Part shown: piece after piece, positions 11,460 to 22,383 of the stretch
How the letters are laid out: every line of letters starts with the position of its first letter
How positions within the stretch are numbered: the first letter of the stretch is position 1
Assembly (NCBI GenBank): GCA_019916065.1
Contig: JAINTL010000033.1
Span: 434,001-498,000, forward strand
DNA from: Vitellaria paradoxa
Lineage: Eukaryota > Streptophyta > Magnoliopsida > Ericales > Sapotaceae
Length of the DNA stretch: 64,000 bases
Direction of reading: 5' to 3'
Made by a program: the position numbers and the translations under genes
Notes under the pieces: model-generated
Databases searched by the model: none
Seen by the model: only the letters and a program-made list of their open reading frames with translations
Told to the model about the DNA's origin: nothing

Positions 11460-12628
11460 AAGTCTAGAGTCCTAGTTTGTAAATAGTAGTTTATTTCCTT
11501 TTGTTTTGTTTGGTTTTGTCTTAGATTAGAGAATTCTTGTTTTGAAGTTTGGTATGAATGAGTGTCGATTTGTGTCTTGACTTGCTCTTCTCTATACTTT
11601 GGTATTTAAAAAAAAAAAAAAAAAAAACAGAAGAAAAAAAAAAGAAAAAAAAATATTTTCTCATTCCTTTTGTTTATTCAATTGTGGGATTGATGTTTTG
11701 TAATGCAGTTGTTAAGAGTGTCCCAAAAGTAGTTTGTAAGTTTGTGAATAAGCTTCATGTTGTTGGTTAGGGTATAGAAAGGAAATTGGTAGTTTGGGAC
11801 TTGTACGTACTTGAACATCTTTATCCCAAGACATGTGTTTTGATTTCTATATCTTCCATTGTTAACCAATACCCTTGGCCAAGTTACAACCGGATCAAAG
11901 ACCTAGTGGATTCTAAGCGAGCAACTCTTGTGTGTGCATGTAGTGGTCTTGTGTAGGTTGTGTGGTGTAATCTATTGCATGGCATTGGAACTTATTTTTG
12001 GTATGAGCTATCCATGCGGAACTTCAATTCAATTCACTCACTTATTCGTGTGGTTGTGTGCAACTAGGAGAGCATTTTATGCTCATAGGTATGAGTGAAC
12101 CCTTGATGAATGAGTTTCTTTTTCTGAGTGATCAACCTTGTGAGTTTTTGAAGTCAAAGCCTAGTTCTGATTATGCTCTCGAGACCTTGTTGAATAAATG
12201 ACACTGTTTTGCACACATGCTTTTCCAACTTTGATAGTGCATGTATTCATGCTTAGCACTTGGGAATTACACATGATATTTAAGTTTTGTGACTTGTTGA
12301 GCTTGAACTTGATTCGTTACTGACCTTAATCACTCTTTGACACCTTGAGACCATACCATAGATGTTTGTGGGTAGCATCACTACAAACCCTCACGAGACC
12401 TTACTCGTCCACTAGGGGGAACCTAGGGGTTTAAAGGGCTTGCCTCACGCGCTAAGTGTGGTCGTGTGTCTCCCACGAAAATGGACATCACCTTAGTTAG
12501 TTTTTATTTTGTCTTATTTTGATTTGAATAAGAGCTTACATGTTGTGGGTGCCCTTGCATTTGTTCTTATACCTCATGGTTTGATTGCACACATTGCTAG
12601 GGACTAGCAATATTTAGGTTGGGGGGTA
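11460..12628 (+). other. 3' non-coding region of the Athila-like element, with polypurine tract
   Basis: About 1.17 kb follows pol with no supportable frame. It contains an A-rich run at 11609-11652. The position usually holds an env-like ORF in some Athila elements; none is visible here. The polypurine tract AGGTTGGGGGGTA at 12616-12628 directly precedes the 3' LTR. Confidence 0.75.
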
Positions 12629-12832
12629 TGATTGAGCACATAAAATGCACACTTACTATGATAATGTGAATGGTTTTAGGTGTTTTAATTACATAAATCT
12701 CTTATCTTTTAAGGAAAGAAGCTAATTTATGTGCTTTTGAACTTTTGTAGGTTTTGGTGCTTCACTTGGTGAAGGAGGATGAAAAGAAAGGTCAAAAGAG
12801 CAAGGAAACAAAGTGGGATAATATGCACCAGA
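12629..12832 (+). repeat. 3' LTR remnant of the Athila-like element
   Basis: Matches 5' LTR bases 3980-4183 with one mismatch, then ends abruptly. The break lies about six bases before the place where the first GGGCGCCC palindrome would start. The following DNA (GAATTTTGAAAATAC...) is unrelated to the LTR and to the viral copy. Confidence 0.92.
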
Positions 12833-13683
12833 TGAATTTTGAAAATACAAGCAACCAAATGAATTTTGAGCTGTTTTCCTTATTTTCAAAAGTACAAAAT
12901 GAAAAATGAGCTCAAAACAGAAAATAAAAAATAAAAACAAAAAATAGAAAATAGAAAAAAAGAAAAATAAACCAAATAACCCATAAGTTTTTGAAGGTTC
13001 TATTTGGAGCGCTGAAAAGTTCTAAAAATTGTTAAAAAATACTGAAAATATCTAAAAATTATTCACTTTTTATCTCATTACATGAGTTATAAACTCTCAA
13101 TTTTTATCACTCCAAACACTCCGTTGGTTTGTTAAATTAGGTTAGTTCGAAAAAAAAAAACTCAGAATTTAAAAAATAATTAAAAATTAGAAAAAATTTA
13201 TAATTCTCTCTAAATAATTATACGAACTTCTACTCCCAAACCTATTAAACAAACTTGCGTGGCTTAATTTTTATTTTATTTTATTATTATTATTATTTTT
13301 TTTTTTTTTGGGAAGGTTATGTATATATTTGAGACAATACTTGCCACTTTCTTAATTTTATCAGCGTTCAACCTTTGCCGCAAACACTGATATCATTTTC
13401 TATAGTATAATAGTCAACGACCACGTGACCATTTTGTCGTACCCTGACCGCGCAGTATCCACATTACAGAAATTAATGATGTGAGTCCACGTGTGACTCG
13501 TGAGTAATGTGTGAGCTCGAGTGCTAAGTCCAAACGCGTCCAAAATTGCTCATCCTTGTCCTTTCGGTCCATGCTATCTAAAGGCACGCGGCGTTGCCAG
13601 TTTTGTTGGGTTACTGGATCGGATTTTTGGTCCGACCCAACTGGGGCGTTTAGGTTAGTGATTGACATGACTAGATGACTCAG
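12833..13683. other. Gene-free AT-rich stretch after the truncated LTR
   Basis: No supportable gene. The part at ~12840-12985 (AAATGAATTTTGAGCTG... to ...ACCAAATAACCC) resembles the small MITE family seen at 38950-39258. A T-run lies at ~13295-13310. The rest is unassigned. Confidence 0.45.
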
Positions 13684-13686
13684 TTA

Positions 13687-14186
13687 GAGTGTGTTTGACA
13701 TACTAAAAAGTAAGAAAAATGATATAAAATATAGTTTGAGAAATTTTTTTGTGTTTGATACACACTGCTCAAACCGTGATTTTTAGAGATGATAGATTTT
13801 TGTTTGGCCGGATTCAAAATTTTAGATAATTATGACTTCTGTATATTATAATCTGTCCAAACGGATTGTAAAAACCATTTTGATGAAAGTTAACCGCACG
13901 ATTCTGTCGGAACGGTTTCTACAAGCCGTTGGAATGGTTTTAAAAACGCCATAAAAAAAGTCAAAATGTGTATCATTTGGTAGTTTGGGAGTTCATGATA
14001 AGAATAATGAAAAAATTTTTGCTATTTGATTAACCGAATTCTAGTTATCGACATTTTTTTGGAAAGATATTGAATATTTTTTGAATTTTAAGAAGGCGAG
14101 AATGTGTAAAATTTTATAGAGATTTTTAGAGATTTTTCAGAAATTTTCAGAGATTTTTATTAGACTTTGGTGCACCAAACGCACCC
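13687..14186. mobile_element. Tourist-like MITE, copy A of an inverted pair
   Basis: 500 bp with terminal inverted repeats of the GGGTGYGTTTGG type (GAGTGTGTTTGAC at the left, CCAAACGCACCC at the right), flanked on both sides by TTA (13684-13686 and 14187-14189). A 3-bp TTA/TAA duplication is the mark of PIF/Harbinger (Tourist) elements. No coding capacity. The sequence is the reverse complement, with divergence, of copy B. Confidence 0.85.
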
Positions 14187-14206
14187 TTAGTAGTTATTGA
14201 GAATAA

Positions 14207-14707
14207 GGGTGCGTTTGGCACACCAAATTTTGGTGAAAATCTCTGAAAATACCTGAAAATCTCTAAAAATCTCTATACATTTTTACACATTCCCGCCTTC
14301 TCAAAATTTTAAAAAAGTTCAATATTTTTCTAAAAAAAATCGATAACTAGAATTTGGTTAATCAAATAACAAAAATTTTTTTACCATTCTCACCATGAAC
14401 TCTCAAGTTACTGAATGACACCCATTTTGACTATTTTTTATAGGGTCGTAGAAACTATTCTAATGGATTGTAGAAACCATTTCGATGAATTTGCGCGGTC
14501 AACTTCCGTCCAAATAGTTTTTACAATCAATTTGGACGGATCGTAGTAAAAAAAAACCATGACTACCTAAAATTTTGAATCCGTTCAAACGGAAATCTAA
14601 TTCGTCAGAACGAAAATCTTACTATTCATCTCTAAATGTGTGCACCAAACGGAAAAAATTTTTTCAAATAATATTTTATCTTATTTTTTATTACTCCAAA
14701 CTCACCC
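14207..14707. mobile_element. Tourist-like MITE, copy B of an inverted pair
   Basis: 501 bp, starting GGGTGCGTTTGG and ending CCAAACTCACCC, flanked by TAA at 14204-14206 and 14708-14710. It aligns to the reverse complement of copy A along its whole length. Only 14 bp (14190-14203) separate the two target-site duplications, so together they make an inverted repeat of about 1 kb. Confidence 0.85.
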
Positions 14708-14710
14708 TAA

Positions 14711-15944
14711 ATTTAAACGAGGTAATCGAGTTTTGTCGTACTCAAATTCGACTTGTATTGTACTTATCGAGTCGAATTAAGCTTTAGATTTAGAAGTGTT
14801 TAAAAAGTTCAAACACGACTTGTTAAAAAATTTCAAGACCCACTTAATTCATTAAAATTTGTTTGTATTGAATATTTAATAAATCAAATAATCTGTCTGT
14901 TATTATCAAATTATTACTTTATCAATTAATAATCAAATGAGTGGTTGAAATTTCTTTACACTTAATTTATTGGTTCCAATTTATTTTAGTTGAATTTATT
15001 TTCAAAATAAAAATAAAAGTTTAAAAATTTTTATTAGAGTACAATTAATACAGAATGTCAAAAATCACGTGTCATTAAAGTGTAAAAAAATTTTAACCGT
15101 TCGTTTCTTCACTACAGCCTTTGTGTGTATTTTTTCATTGTAACCCTCTTGAACCCACCTAAATATGATCTAATAACATTAGATTAAATTCAACAAATTC
15201 AATTTGTAACCCGACAGTTCCAAATCCATCGAATGGATCCGAATTAAATTGATTCGTCATACTCGCCAGATTCAAATCCGCCGGATGGATCCGGATCAAA
15301 TTGATCCGCCATAACGTTATTGAAGAATGACACAAACAACTGCTAGCTTCGTAAATATTATGCTTCCGAAATCGTAAATAGTTTCAAAAGATATCAAATC
15401 GATCTCACGAATACTCTCAAATTGGTACCCTGCAGATATATATATGTACATATATATGATAAATTAAAAATATATATGAAGGTGATAAAAAAAGGTTTAA
15501 ATGACATAAGTTTTTAAATAAAAAAATAGATGAAAGAATTAATTTTTTATTTGATTAAGTTAAAAAATAAAATAAAATTTATTTTGAATATGCTTGTTAA
15601 AAATATAAACATAAATTAAATTTTTTTTTCCTTAAAAAAAATATTTTTTCTATTCTCTTATACCAAATTAAACTTAAAGAAAATTTTCTAAATTTGTACA
15701 ATTTTATTTATGAAAGGCAATTATGTTATTTTAAATGCAAGAATAGCCGATTAAAAAATAATTTTTATAATTTTACTCAGTAAAAAATAATAAGATGCCA
15801 GAAGCCATTTGTAAAGTTGAAATAGGTGGGCTAACCCTTATTACAATTAGCAAAGAATGTGTATTTTGGCTGTAAAACAACACTTCGGAAACTATTTTTA
15901 TTTTCTCCTAAAAAGTTTCATCGCTAAACTTATAATTTCGGGCT
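14711..15944. other. AT-rich intergenic DNA with a short direct repeat
   Basis: No gene. A ~42-bp direct repeat (15218-15260 and 15271-15312) shares the core ATGGATCCG(A/G)AT followed by AAATTGAT. The rest is low-complexity A/T sequence. Confidence 0.4.
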
Positions 15945-16258
15945 GTTTGGAAATTTAATTTTTAGTAATTTTTTACTTTTTTTTTTGCCAAAAGTATGTT
16001 CTTTAAGTTTTTGAGGTGTTTGATAAAATAAATAGTAACTTTTAATAATTTTTAAATGTTTCATAAAATGTTTGGTAACTTTTGATAACTTTAAGTAGTT
16101 TTTGATAAATTTTGGATTTAGTAAAAAATTTTGTAAATTTTGAATTGAACAAATTATTATTATTGAGTAGAGAAGAGATAAAATTTAATATTTTACTAAG
16201 CACTCAAATTCTAAAAATTGATAATTTTATACTAAAAGTTGAGCATCCAAAGGATACC
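15945..16258. mobile_element. Degenerate MITE of the family seen at 39962-40289
   Basis: Starts near GGCTGTTTGGAAATTTAATTT and ends near CATCCAAAGGATACC, with an interior of repeated AAAGTTACT/AATTTTTAGTAA-like words. The same pattern occurs at ~23404-23734, ~35634-36002 and 39962-40289. This copy lies outside the EF-hand units. Confidence 0.5.
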
Positions 16259-17146
16259 TTCATTTAAGTAGTTGGCCATCTCACCTTTCCCTTACTTCTC
16301 ACCGTGGCTATGTTTATTTGGAATTGGAGTATAAAATTAGTCTTCCCGAGGACAAAATGGACATTTTAAATAATTCTTGAAAGGATGCAAGGATGAAAGT
16401 CGTAATTTTCACCCCCATATACTTGTTTATAAACCTATTTTGATACTAATTATATTTATATATAATACAATGAAACCTCTCTTAATAATATATTATACTG
16501 GGTCTAAACCAATTTTATTACTAAAAGGAGGTTATAATTTAATAAAGATGTAGTTATTAAAATTAATTGACTTCGATAACCTTAATAAAAGTTGTATGGG
16601 TACTGAGAATGTACGAAAGATTAAACAACCTGAAAATCGAATCAATTCAACCACTATGGTTGGGGTTGGTTCAGTTTATACCAAAATCAGCTCAGTTCAG
16701 TTCTCGAATGAGTAGATAAAAGAATCAAATCAAATTGAAATTGAACTAAAAATAATCTAACCCAAATCAATCTAAAACTAACCCAAAACCAACTCGAAAA
16801 ATATAATATATACTTATATATGATATAATATATTATATTAAGTATATTATAATATTTATAATATTATATTAATATATATAATATATTATTTATTTAGATA
16901 TTTAGGAATCAAAAATAAACAAATTATTCCAATCCAAAAATGGAATAAACCCAATATGATTTTACGCTAACTTGAAAACAAAGGCAATCCAACTTAATAT
17001 TTTCGGTTCAATTCTAAATCGACTTGGTTTTGGGTCCAATTTTCAAAAACTGAAAAAAAAAAATTGGTTCAACTTTGGGTTAAGTATGAAACCAAATCGA
17101 ACTGACTCATGCACCTAGTAGGTACAATGTATTTCTTTAATATATA

Positions 17147-18868
17147 GGATAAAGTACAAGAACCACATCTATAGTTTACCTTTAGTATCACTTTAGTCTC
17201 ACACATTTTAATTATAATAGTTACATCTCTACACTTTCAGTCAAGTAGCAATTCGATCCTTCTGTTAATTGATTGTTAAACATAATCGTTAGACTGAGGA
17301 TAAAAAGGTAATTTCTTATATAATTTATCTTAAGTATTATTTTAGTCCCTCACATTTCAATTATAACAGTCAAATCTCTAAACTTTTGGTATATATTTGA
17401 AATATATTTTATTAAATTACATAGCATATTATAATTTAAAATATGTCTTATTAAATTATTTTTAATAAATAACATCATGAAATTATTAAGATTTAACCTC
17501 GAGAGATTCACTCCCTAGGCCAAACCCCTAGAGAGTGAATCTCTTTTGGTTTGTGCCACACATACCGGCCCCTCAACATGTATAGCGGTCAATCGCGAAC
17601 TCGCATAGCGGCGGGGAGTCGGACCCACACCCAAGAACTGGATACGGTTCGTCCAGCCAAGGAGGCCCGTCCTACCAACCTTTACTACGCTTTGCGCCCG
17701 GGAGGCTGGCCCCAAGTTTTTGCTAGAGAGGAGACTTGAACTTGAGACCTTGGGGTGGTAAGCCCCTAAGTCCCAGTCCAAGACCATCCCATCTAACCCC
17801 TTGGGGTTAACATCATGAAATTATATTTAATAAATAATATAATTAAATTATATTTAATATATTTTCTTTTAATATATAATTTAGTTTGGTTAATATGAAG
17901 TATATTGTATTAAATTCAATTAATTTTTTGAAAAAATTAATAAAATTTAATATTTTATTAAATGGTGATTAAATAGTTTCACTTATAATTGTTATAATCA
18001 ATGGAATAGAATTAAAAGAGTCACACAGATAAATTTGTCATCTCGAATTAAATATATTTACAAAATTTTATATATGTTTATAATTGTAGAGATAGAAAAT
18101 TCAAAAAATGGTACAGGGTCGTTTAATAACATTGTTATTTTTCTATTTTGTTTAATTCTTTGTTTTCTGGCTTTCTTTTCTGTTATCATTTTTTTTTCTA
18201 AAATAAAAACTAAAACTGCATTTAAAAATGTAATTTTATTAAAATATTTAATCTTATTTCTTAAAAATTATTTGAATTTAATAAAATACATTTCAAACTA
18301 ATTAAACTAAATTAAGTATTATTTTTAATATATTATTAATTTAATTATATTATTTATTAAAAATATTTTAATAAAATATACTTTACCATCGAATCACCTT
18401 TAATAAAATATTTAATTTTATTATTTTTAAATTATTTGAATTTAATAAAATATATTTCATATTAATTAAATTAAATTAAGTATTAATTTAAGTATATTAT
18501 TAATTTAATTATGTTATTTATCAAAAATAATTTAATTCAATAAAAAGAAAATATATTATATATATTTTAAGTTTATTATTTACTAAAAATTATTTAATAA
18601 AATATATTTCAGATTATATTGTAAATATACACCGAAAGTGAAGGAATTTGACTATTATTACAATTGCAACATGAAAGACTAAGGTAATACTGAGAGTAAA
18701 CTGTAGAAGAAATTACTTTTCTATCTTCAGTCTAATAGTTATGTTTAACGGTCAACTAATAGAATGACCAAATTGCAGATTAATCGAAAGTGTACTATTG
18801 TAATTCAAAAGTGTGGGACTAAAGTAACATTGAGAGTAAATTATAAGGGTAATTTTTATACTTTATCC
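17147..18868. mobile_element. Mutator-like (MULE-type) non-autonomous TIR element, split by a SINE
   Basis: Both ends read GGATAAAGT-type, and the left ~175-240 bp align with the reverse complement of the right ~240 bp (18628-18868). The element is flanked by a perfect 9-bp duplication TAATATATA (17138-17146 and 18869-18877), the size made by Mutator superfamily elements. The sister unit 2 has the corresponding site without the element near 26535. No transposase is visible; the frame at 18035-18301 is only an AT-rich chance ORF. Without the SINE its length is about 1.38 kb. Confidence 0.85.
17487..17808 (-). mobile_element. tRNA-derived SINE-like insertion with 16-bp target-site duplication
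   Basis: A GC-richer block inside the AT-rich MULE, flanked by a perfect 16-bp repeat AACATCATGAAATTAT (17471-17486 and 17809-17824). On the - strand an AAGTTCAAGTCTCC motif resembles a pol III B box; the A box is weak. Near its 3' end is a 12-bp inverted repeat (17502-17513 with 17533-17544, arms AGAGATTCACTC / GAGTGAATCTCT). The two frames crossing it are spurious. Confidence 0.7.
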
Positions 18869-20312
18869 TAATATATATATATATATATATATAAACTAGT
18901 CAATTTTCAAGAGATCAATTTCAAGTTATAGATATTAAAAAAAGATAGACAACTGAGTGAATGTACATGGTTATCTTGAAAATTTACTACTTCGTATATT
19001 ACTCTTTCTAATATTTCTCGTTAAATATATAAATCCTAGAAATACATACACCATTGCAATCTTCAACCAAATTAATTAAACACATTTTTCCCTTCCTCTA
19101 GCAAAACAATCATGCTACCAATCTATACCTTAATGCCAAGAAGCTATAAATATGCTTGAGAAATTAAAAATATTTTGGCTTCAACGGCAAAGTGTCCATA
19201 TAGATGAGTTATGATATATCCGTAAGTTCAAAATGTGACATCAATTCTAAAAACTAAATCATTGTCCCAAGTAACTTTTTAAAAATATTTATTTCACCTT
19301 AAATATTTATTATGACATTGCATTATTTTTGTCTTACTGAAAATTATTATTATGTGGAGATAAGTTTCTTTAAGATGGGACATAAACAAATATAACTTAT
19401 TACAATATGTAAATATTTACTATATATAACTAGCCTTAGTTAGGACTGCAATTTTTTTATGACTAAGTGTATGTTATATCTATATAAAATATCACTTTAT
19501 ATGTTCAACTGTAGTATGTGCATATAACTTACTTAATTTAAAATATGTACAATTTTTAATTTTCATAAATATTTGATAATATTTTGATTTAATAAATAAT
19601 TTTTATTTCTAAAAGAGTGTGTAGACAAAGAGCCCTCGTATCGACAGGAATGGATGGGTGGAGCTGGCTAATGCTAAGGGGCACATCTCCACCCGGAAAA
19701 ATATATATATATATACACACTAAAAAAATGCCATATTATTTTCAGTGCTTTATTGTATCCACTCAAGAAAAAGAAAAAAAAATTAATCCAATATCAGTTG
19801 TGTCCACCCAAAAAAAAAGCCCAATTTCAATTGTATCTACTCAATGAAAGAAATAAATTTTAGTTTAATACACACTAATGTAATTGTATCGTGTTTGTTC
19901 AATACAACAAAAAAATATCTAACCTCACTTTGACTCTTTTATTTCTCTCTCTCTTCTCTTTTCAACCATAATTAACCCATTTTTTTATTTCTCTCATAAA
20001 ATCTCATTAATTATTTGTGTGTTTTATAATTAGTGCCTATTATCGTATAATTTTCTTATACCGTCCCGCAGGAATGGAGGCAAAAATAGATAGGAATTTT
20101 TAAATAGAGATAGAGAAAAAGGTCCCAGCCACATACTTGCCTACGTTGATATATATTTTTAACCAACCATGTTGGAAAACTATGGCTATGACCTAGCGAC
20201 AGAAAACAAGGTCGACTAACCTAACTCAGCCCTGGCTCGACCCGAGAAATCTCTGCCATTTTTCTTTAGTACCACTACGATCTAATATTTCAGAATCCTC
20301 GTGTAAGATTAA

Positions 20313-20455
20313 GGAGGTGTTTGGTTAACCAAAACGTATATTAAAAATATATAAATTTAATATAAAAATAATATATAATAAAATTTAATTGAAAAATATT
20401 AAAAAATTAATAAAAATTAATAAATTGTGATTGATTTTAACCAACTAAATAACCC
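20313..20455. mobile_element. Small Tourist-like MITE
   Basis: 143 bp, starting GGAGGTGTTTGGTTAACC and ending AACCAACTAAATAACCC. Flanked by TAA on the left and TGA (one base changed) on the right. It is absent from the matching place in unit 2 near 28690. Confidence 0.6.
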
Positions 20456-21331
20456 TGAATTTCCGCCTTGACTCCCATTTTAGTGGGTGCCAAGTTTACA
20501 ACCGTGTTGCATGTTTACTAGTCGACAATTTCATATTCTCAATTGACAATTTTTTTTTTTTTTTTAAGAGGCTGATCCACGCGGCATCTCGGACTGGTTT
20601 CAGAAAAGAAAAAGTTGCCATTAGATTTTGATCTGCCTTCGACTTTCATGGCCAATTTCTTTTATGATTTTGACTCTACTACTAGAGACACAACACAGCC
20701 AATTGGATTGTGACTGGCTAGGTCAACATGGATGGGCCACGCTAGGAAAGAAACTCCCACTGATTGAGGTTCAACGGTTTCAACTTTCGTTTAGAACCCT
20801 TTTTAGGGCGTTCAAAGAACTTGGGTAAGCAAAACAATGGGCTGTTAAATTACGGTCGCATCAAGTTTGTAGTTTTATTTTTGTTTTATTTTTTATTTTT
20901 TTATTTTCTATTTTAAGATTTATATTTTAAGAATACCAAGAATATATTTGGTTTGATATTTTATGTTTATCGTATTTTGAGATTCCCTTTGTTTTAGACA
21001 AAAAAAAAATTAAAATAATTTTTGGTCATTTTATATATTTTGTGTAAATTTATTTTTCTTTTTTTAAACACGAGTAATCAAACATATTTTAAATTATTTT
21101 TTTTATTTCAAAAATACAAAATAAAAAATATGTTCAAAATAAGTATACCAAAAATTACATGTTATTCTTTAACCTCTACCCACAAAGGACTGTTTGAAGA
21201 TTCAAAAAAAATTAATAATAATAATTAAAAAAAATTCTAACTTTTATTAATTTTTTTAATTCGTTCTAATCAAATTTTATCACGTGACTTTTATACCAAT
21301 TTTTTTTATTAGGAAAGGTTTGTCATTCAAG

Positions 21332-21558
21332 CACCACTTAAAAATAATATTCTTATTTCCGCCATTGTGTTGGCTTCCTTTCCGAAAGTGTTCAAAAACC
21401 TTCCGTAACAATTTTGACACCACTTTTTTTTGTTAGGAAAGGTTTGCCATCCAAGCACCACCTAAAAAGAATATTCTTATTTCCGCCATTGTGTTGGCTT
21501 CCTTTCCACCACCTAAAAAGAATATTCTTATTTCCGCCATTGTGTTGGCTTCCTTTCC
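21332..21558 (+). repeat. Three direct repeats of a ~51-bp promoter-distal segment
   Basis: Copies at 21332-21383, 21456-21507 and 21508-21558 share AATATTCTTATTTCCGCCAT and a downstream GTGTTGGCTTCC block. The second and third are adjacent and nearly identical; the first is separated by a repeat of the GAAAGTGTTCAAAAA segment. It lies 230-460 bp upstream of EF-hand copy 1. A single related block is seen upstream of copy 2 near 30834-30875. Confidence 0.8.
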
Positions 21559-21622
21559 GAAAGTGTTCAAAAAACTTCCGTAACAATGGGCTGAAAAGCG
21601 CTATGCTTCTATCTCTGCCCGC

Positions 21623-21624
<2 letters not shown>

Positions 21625-21662
<38 letters not shown>
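21625..21662 (+). repeat. (CT)19 microsatellite just upstream of the TATA box of EF-hand copy 1
   Basis: A pure CT run of 38 nt. It replaces the ACTAACTATACA-type sequence found at this position in copies 3 and 4. Pyrimidine runs next to core promoters occur in plants, so it could affect expression of copy 1 only. Confidence 0.9.
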
Positions 21663-21663
<1 letters not shown>

Positions 21664-21669
<6 letters not shown>

Positions 21670-21671
21670 AA
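21664..21671 (+). promoter_or_regulatory. TATA box of EF-hand copy 1
   Basis: TATATAAA, 129 bp before the ATG, just after the CT repeat. The upstream words AACAATGGGCTGAAAAGCGC and CTGCCCGCAACT are shared with the other copies. Confidence 0.65.
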
Positions 21672-21792
21672 AACAAAACCCCAGTTTTCATCCCAAACAA
21701 AATCTCACAGATTTTAACTTATAATTGTCTTTTGCTTCAAACGTCCTTCGAATATTCTGAGCCTTGCATAATTGCATTGGTTAAGAGAGAAG

Positions 21793-22209
21793 ATGAGCGT
21801 ACAGTTGTTGGACGGTGCCACAATAGTAAGCTTTGTGGAAGACGAAGAAGCATTCAATGGGTCGGTCTCTGTCCATTTTGCCTGCCTCGACACCGATCAA
21901 GACGGCACTCTATCCTACGCAGAGATGCTGAAGGAGCTGCAGAGCCTGAGGGTGTTCGAAACCCATTTCGGGATCGACGAGAAGACGGACCCGAAGGAGC
22001 TCGACCGGCTCTACAACTCCCTCTTCGGGCAGTTTGATCGCGACTCGAATGGGACAGTGGATTTGGAGGAGTTCAAGGCGGAGACGAAGAGGATGATGCT
22101 CGCCATGGCCAATGGACTGGGCTTCTTGCCTGTTCAAATGGCTCTGGAAGAGGACAGCCTCCTCCTGAAAGCCGTTCAACGTGAGTCCGCAACCAAAGTG
22201 GCTGCTTGA
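21793..22209 (+). CDS. Two-EF-hand calcium-binding protein, array copy 1
   Basis: 138 residues, intronless. The start MSVQLLDG is chosen because all five copies share it; an in-frame ATG seven codons upstream (21772) is not conserved. EF-hand loop 1 is residues 33-44 (DTDQDGTLSYAE) and loop 2 is 82-93 (DRDSNGTVDLEE); both have acidic residues at positions 1, 3 and 12 or standard substitutes (Ser/Asn). The Met/Leu-rich helix after loop 2 (residues 98-116) could form the target surface. No signal peptide, membrane segment or N-terminal Gly for myristoylation. The protein type is conserved in eudicots, probably as a cytosolic or nuclear calcium sensor; its exact role is unknown to me. This is the most divergent copy, with nine residues different from copy 5. 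AATAAA lies 169 bp after the stop. Confidence 0.92.
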   Translation: MSVQLLDGATIVSFVEDEEAFNGSVSVHFACLDTDQDGTLSYAEMLKELQSLRVFETHFGIDEKTDPKELDRLYNSLFGQFDRDSNGTVDLEEFKAETKRMMLAMANGLGFLPVQMALEEDSLLLKAVQRESATKVAA

Positions 22210-22377
22210 GCGGCTGATCCTGTTCCTTTTTTTCTTTTTTTCTTTTTCCTGTTTCAATCTTGCGCATCTGTTTTACCCACAAAATGATCTGTCTTCCCAT
22301 TCCATTCCACCCCGTTTCAAGATATTTCACTACCAAAGTTGATTTCATTTCATGGTATACTCTTATTTTCCTTGCTA

Positions 22378-22383
22378 AATAAA
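22378..22383 (+). terminator. Polyadenylation signal of EF-hand copy 1
   Basis: AATAAA 169 bp after the stop codon; copies 2, 3 and 4 have one in the same conserved 3' block at 31675, 34766 and 38564. Confidence 0.55.

Larger units (their letters stand above)
3980..12832 (+). mobile_element. Athila-like Ty3/gypsy LTR retrotransposon, 3' LTR truncated
   Basis: Parts in order are a full 5' LTR, a tRNA-Asp primer-binding site, an untranslated leader, gag, protease, RT, RNase H, integrase, a ~1.2-kb non-coding region, a polypurine tract and the first ~204 bp of the 3' LTR. Both LTR starts (TGATTGAGCAC) are visible, and they differ at only one base over ~204 bp (4090/12739 region), which points to recent insertion. 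The five bases before the 5' LTR are TTAAA; the matching repeat cannot be checked because the 3' LTR is cut. The RT motif FMDD and the tRNA-Asp PBS fit the Athila lineage. No envelope-like ORF is seen. Confidence 0.92.

Noticed and set aside
11558..12628. Env-like gene at the 3' end of the Athila element
   Set aside because: Only short A/T-driven frames; no signal peptide or membrane-anchored glycoprotein pattern.
18035..18301. Hydrophobic 88-codon frame in the MULE interior
   Set aside because: Phe/Ile/Lys-rich product expected from AT-rich DNA; no transposase motif.
21456..21558. Possible CRISPR-like repeat-spacer array
   Set aside because: Only three direct repeats without regular spacers, in a plant promoter.
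21910..22257. Long antisense ORFs over every EF-hand copy (up to 166 codons)
   Set aside because: They recur in all copies only because the sense codons are conserved; no start context, domain or composition supports them.
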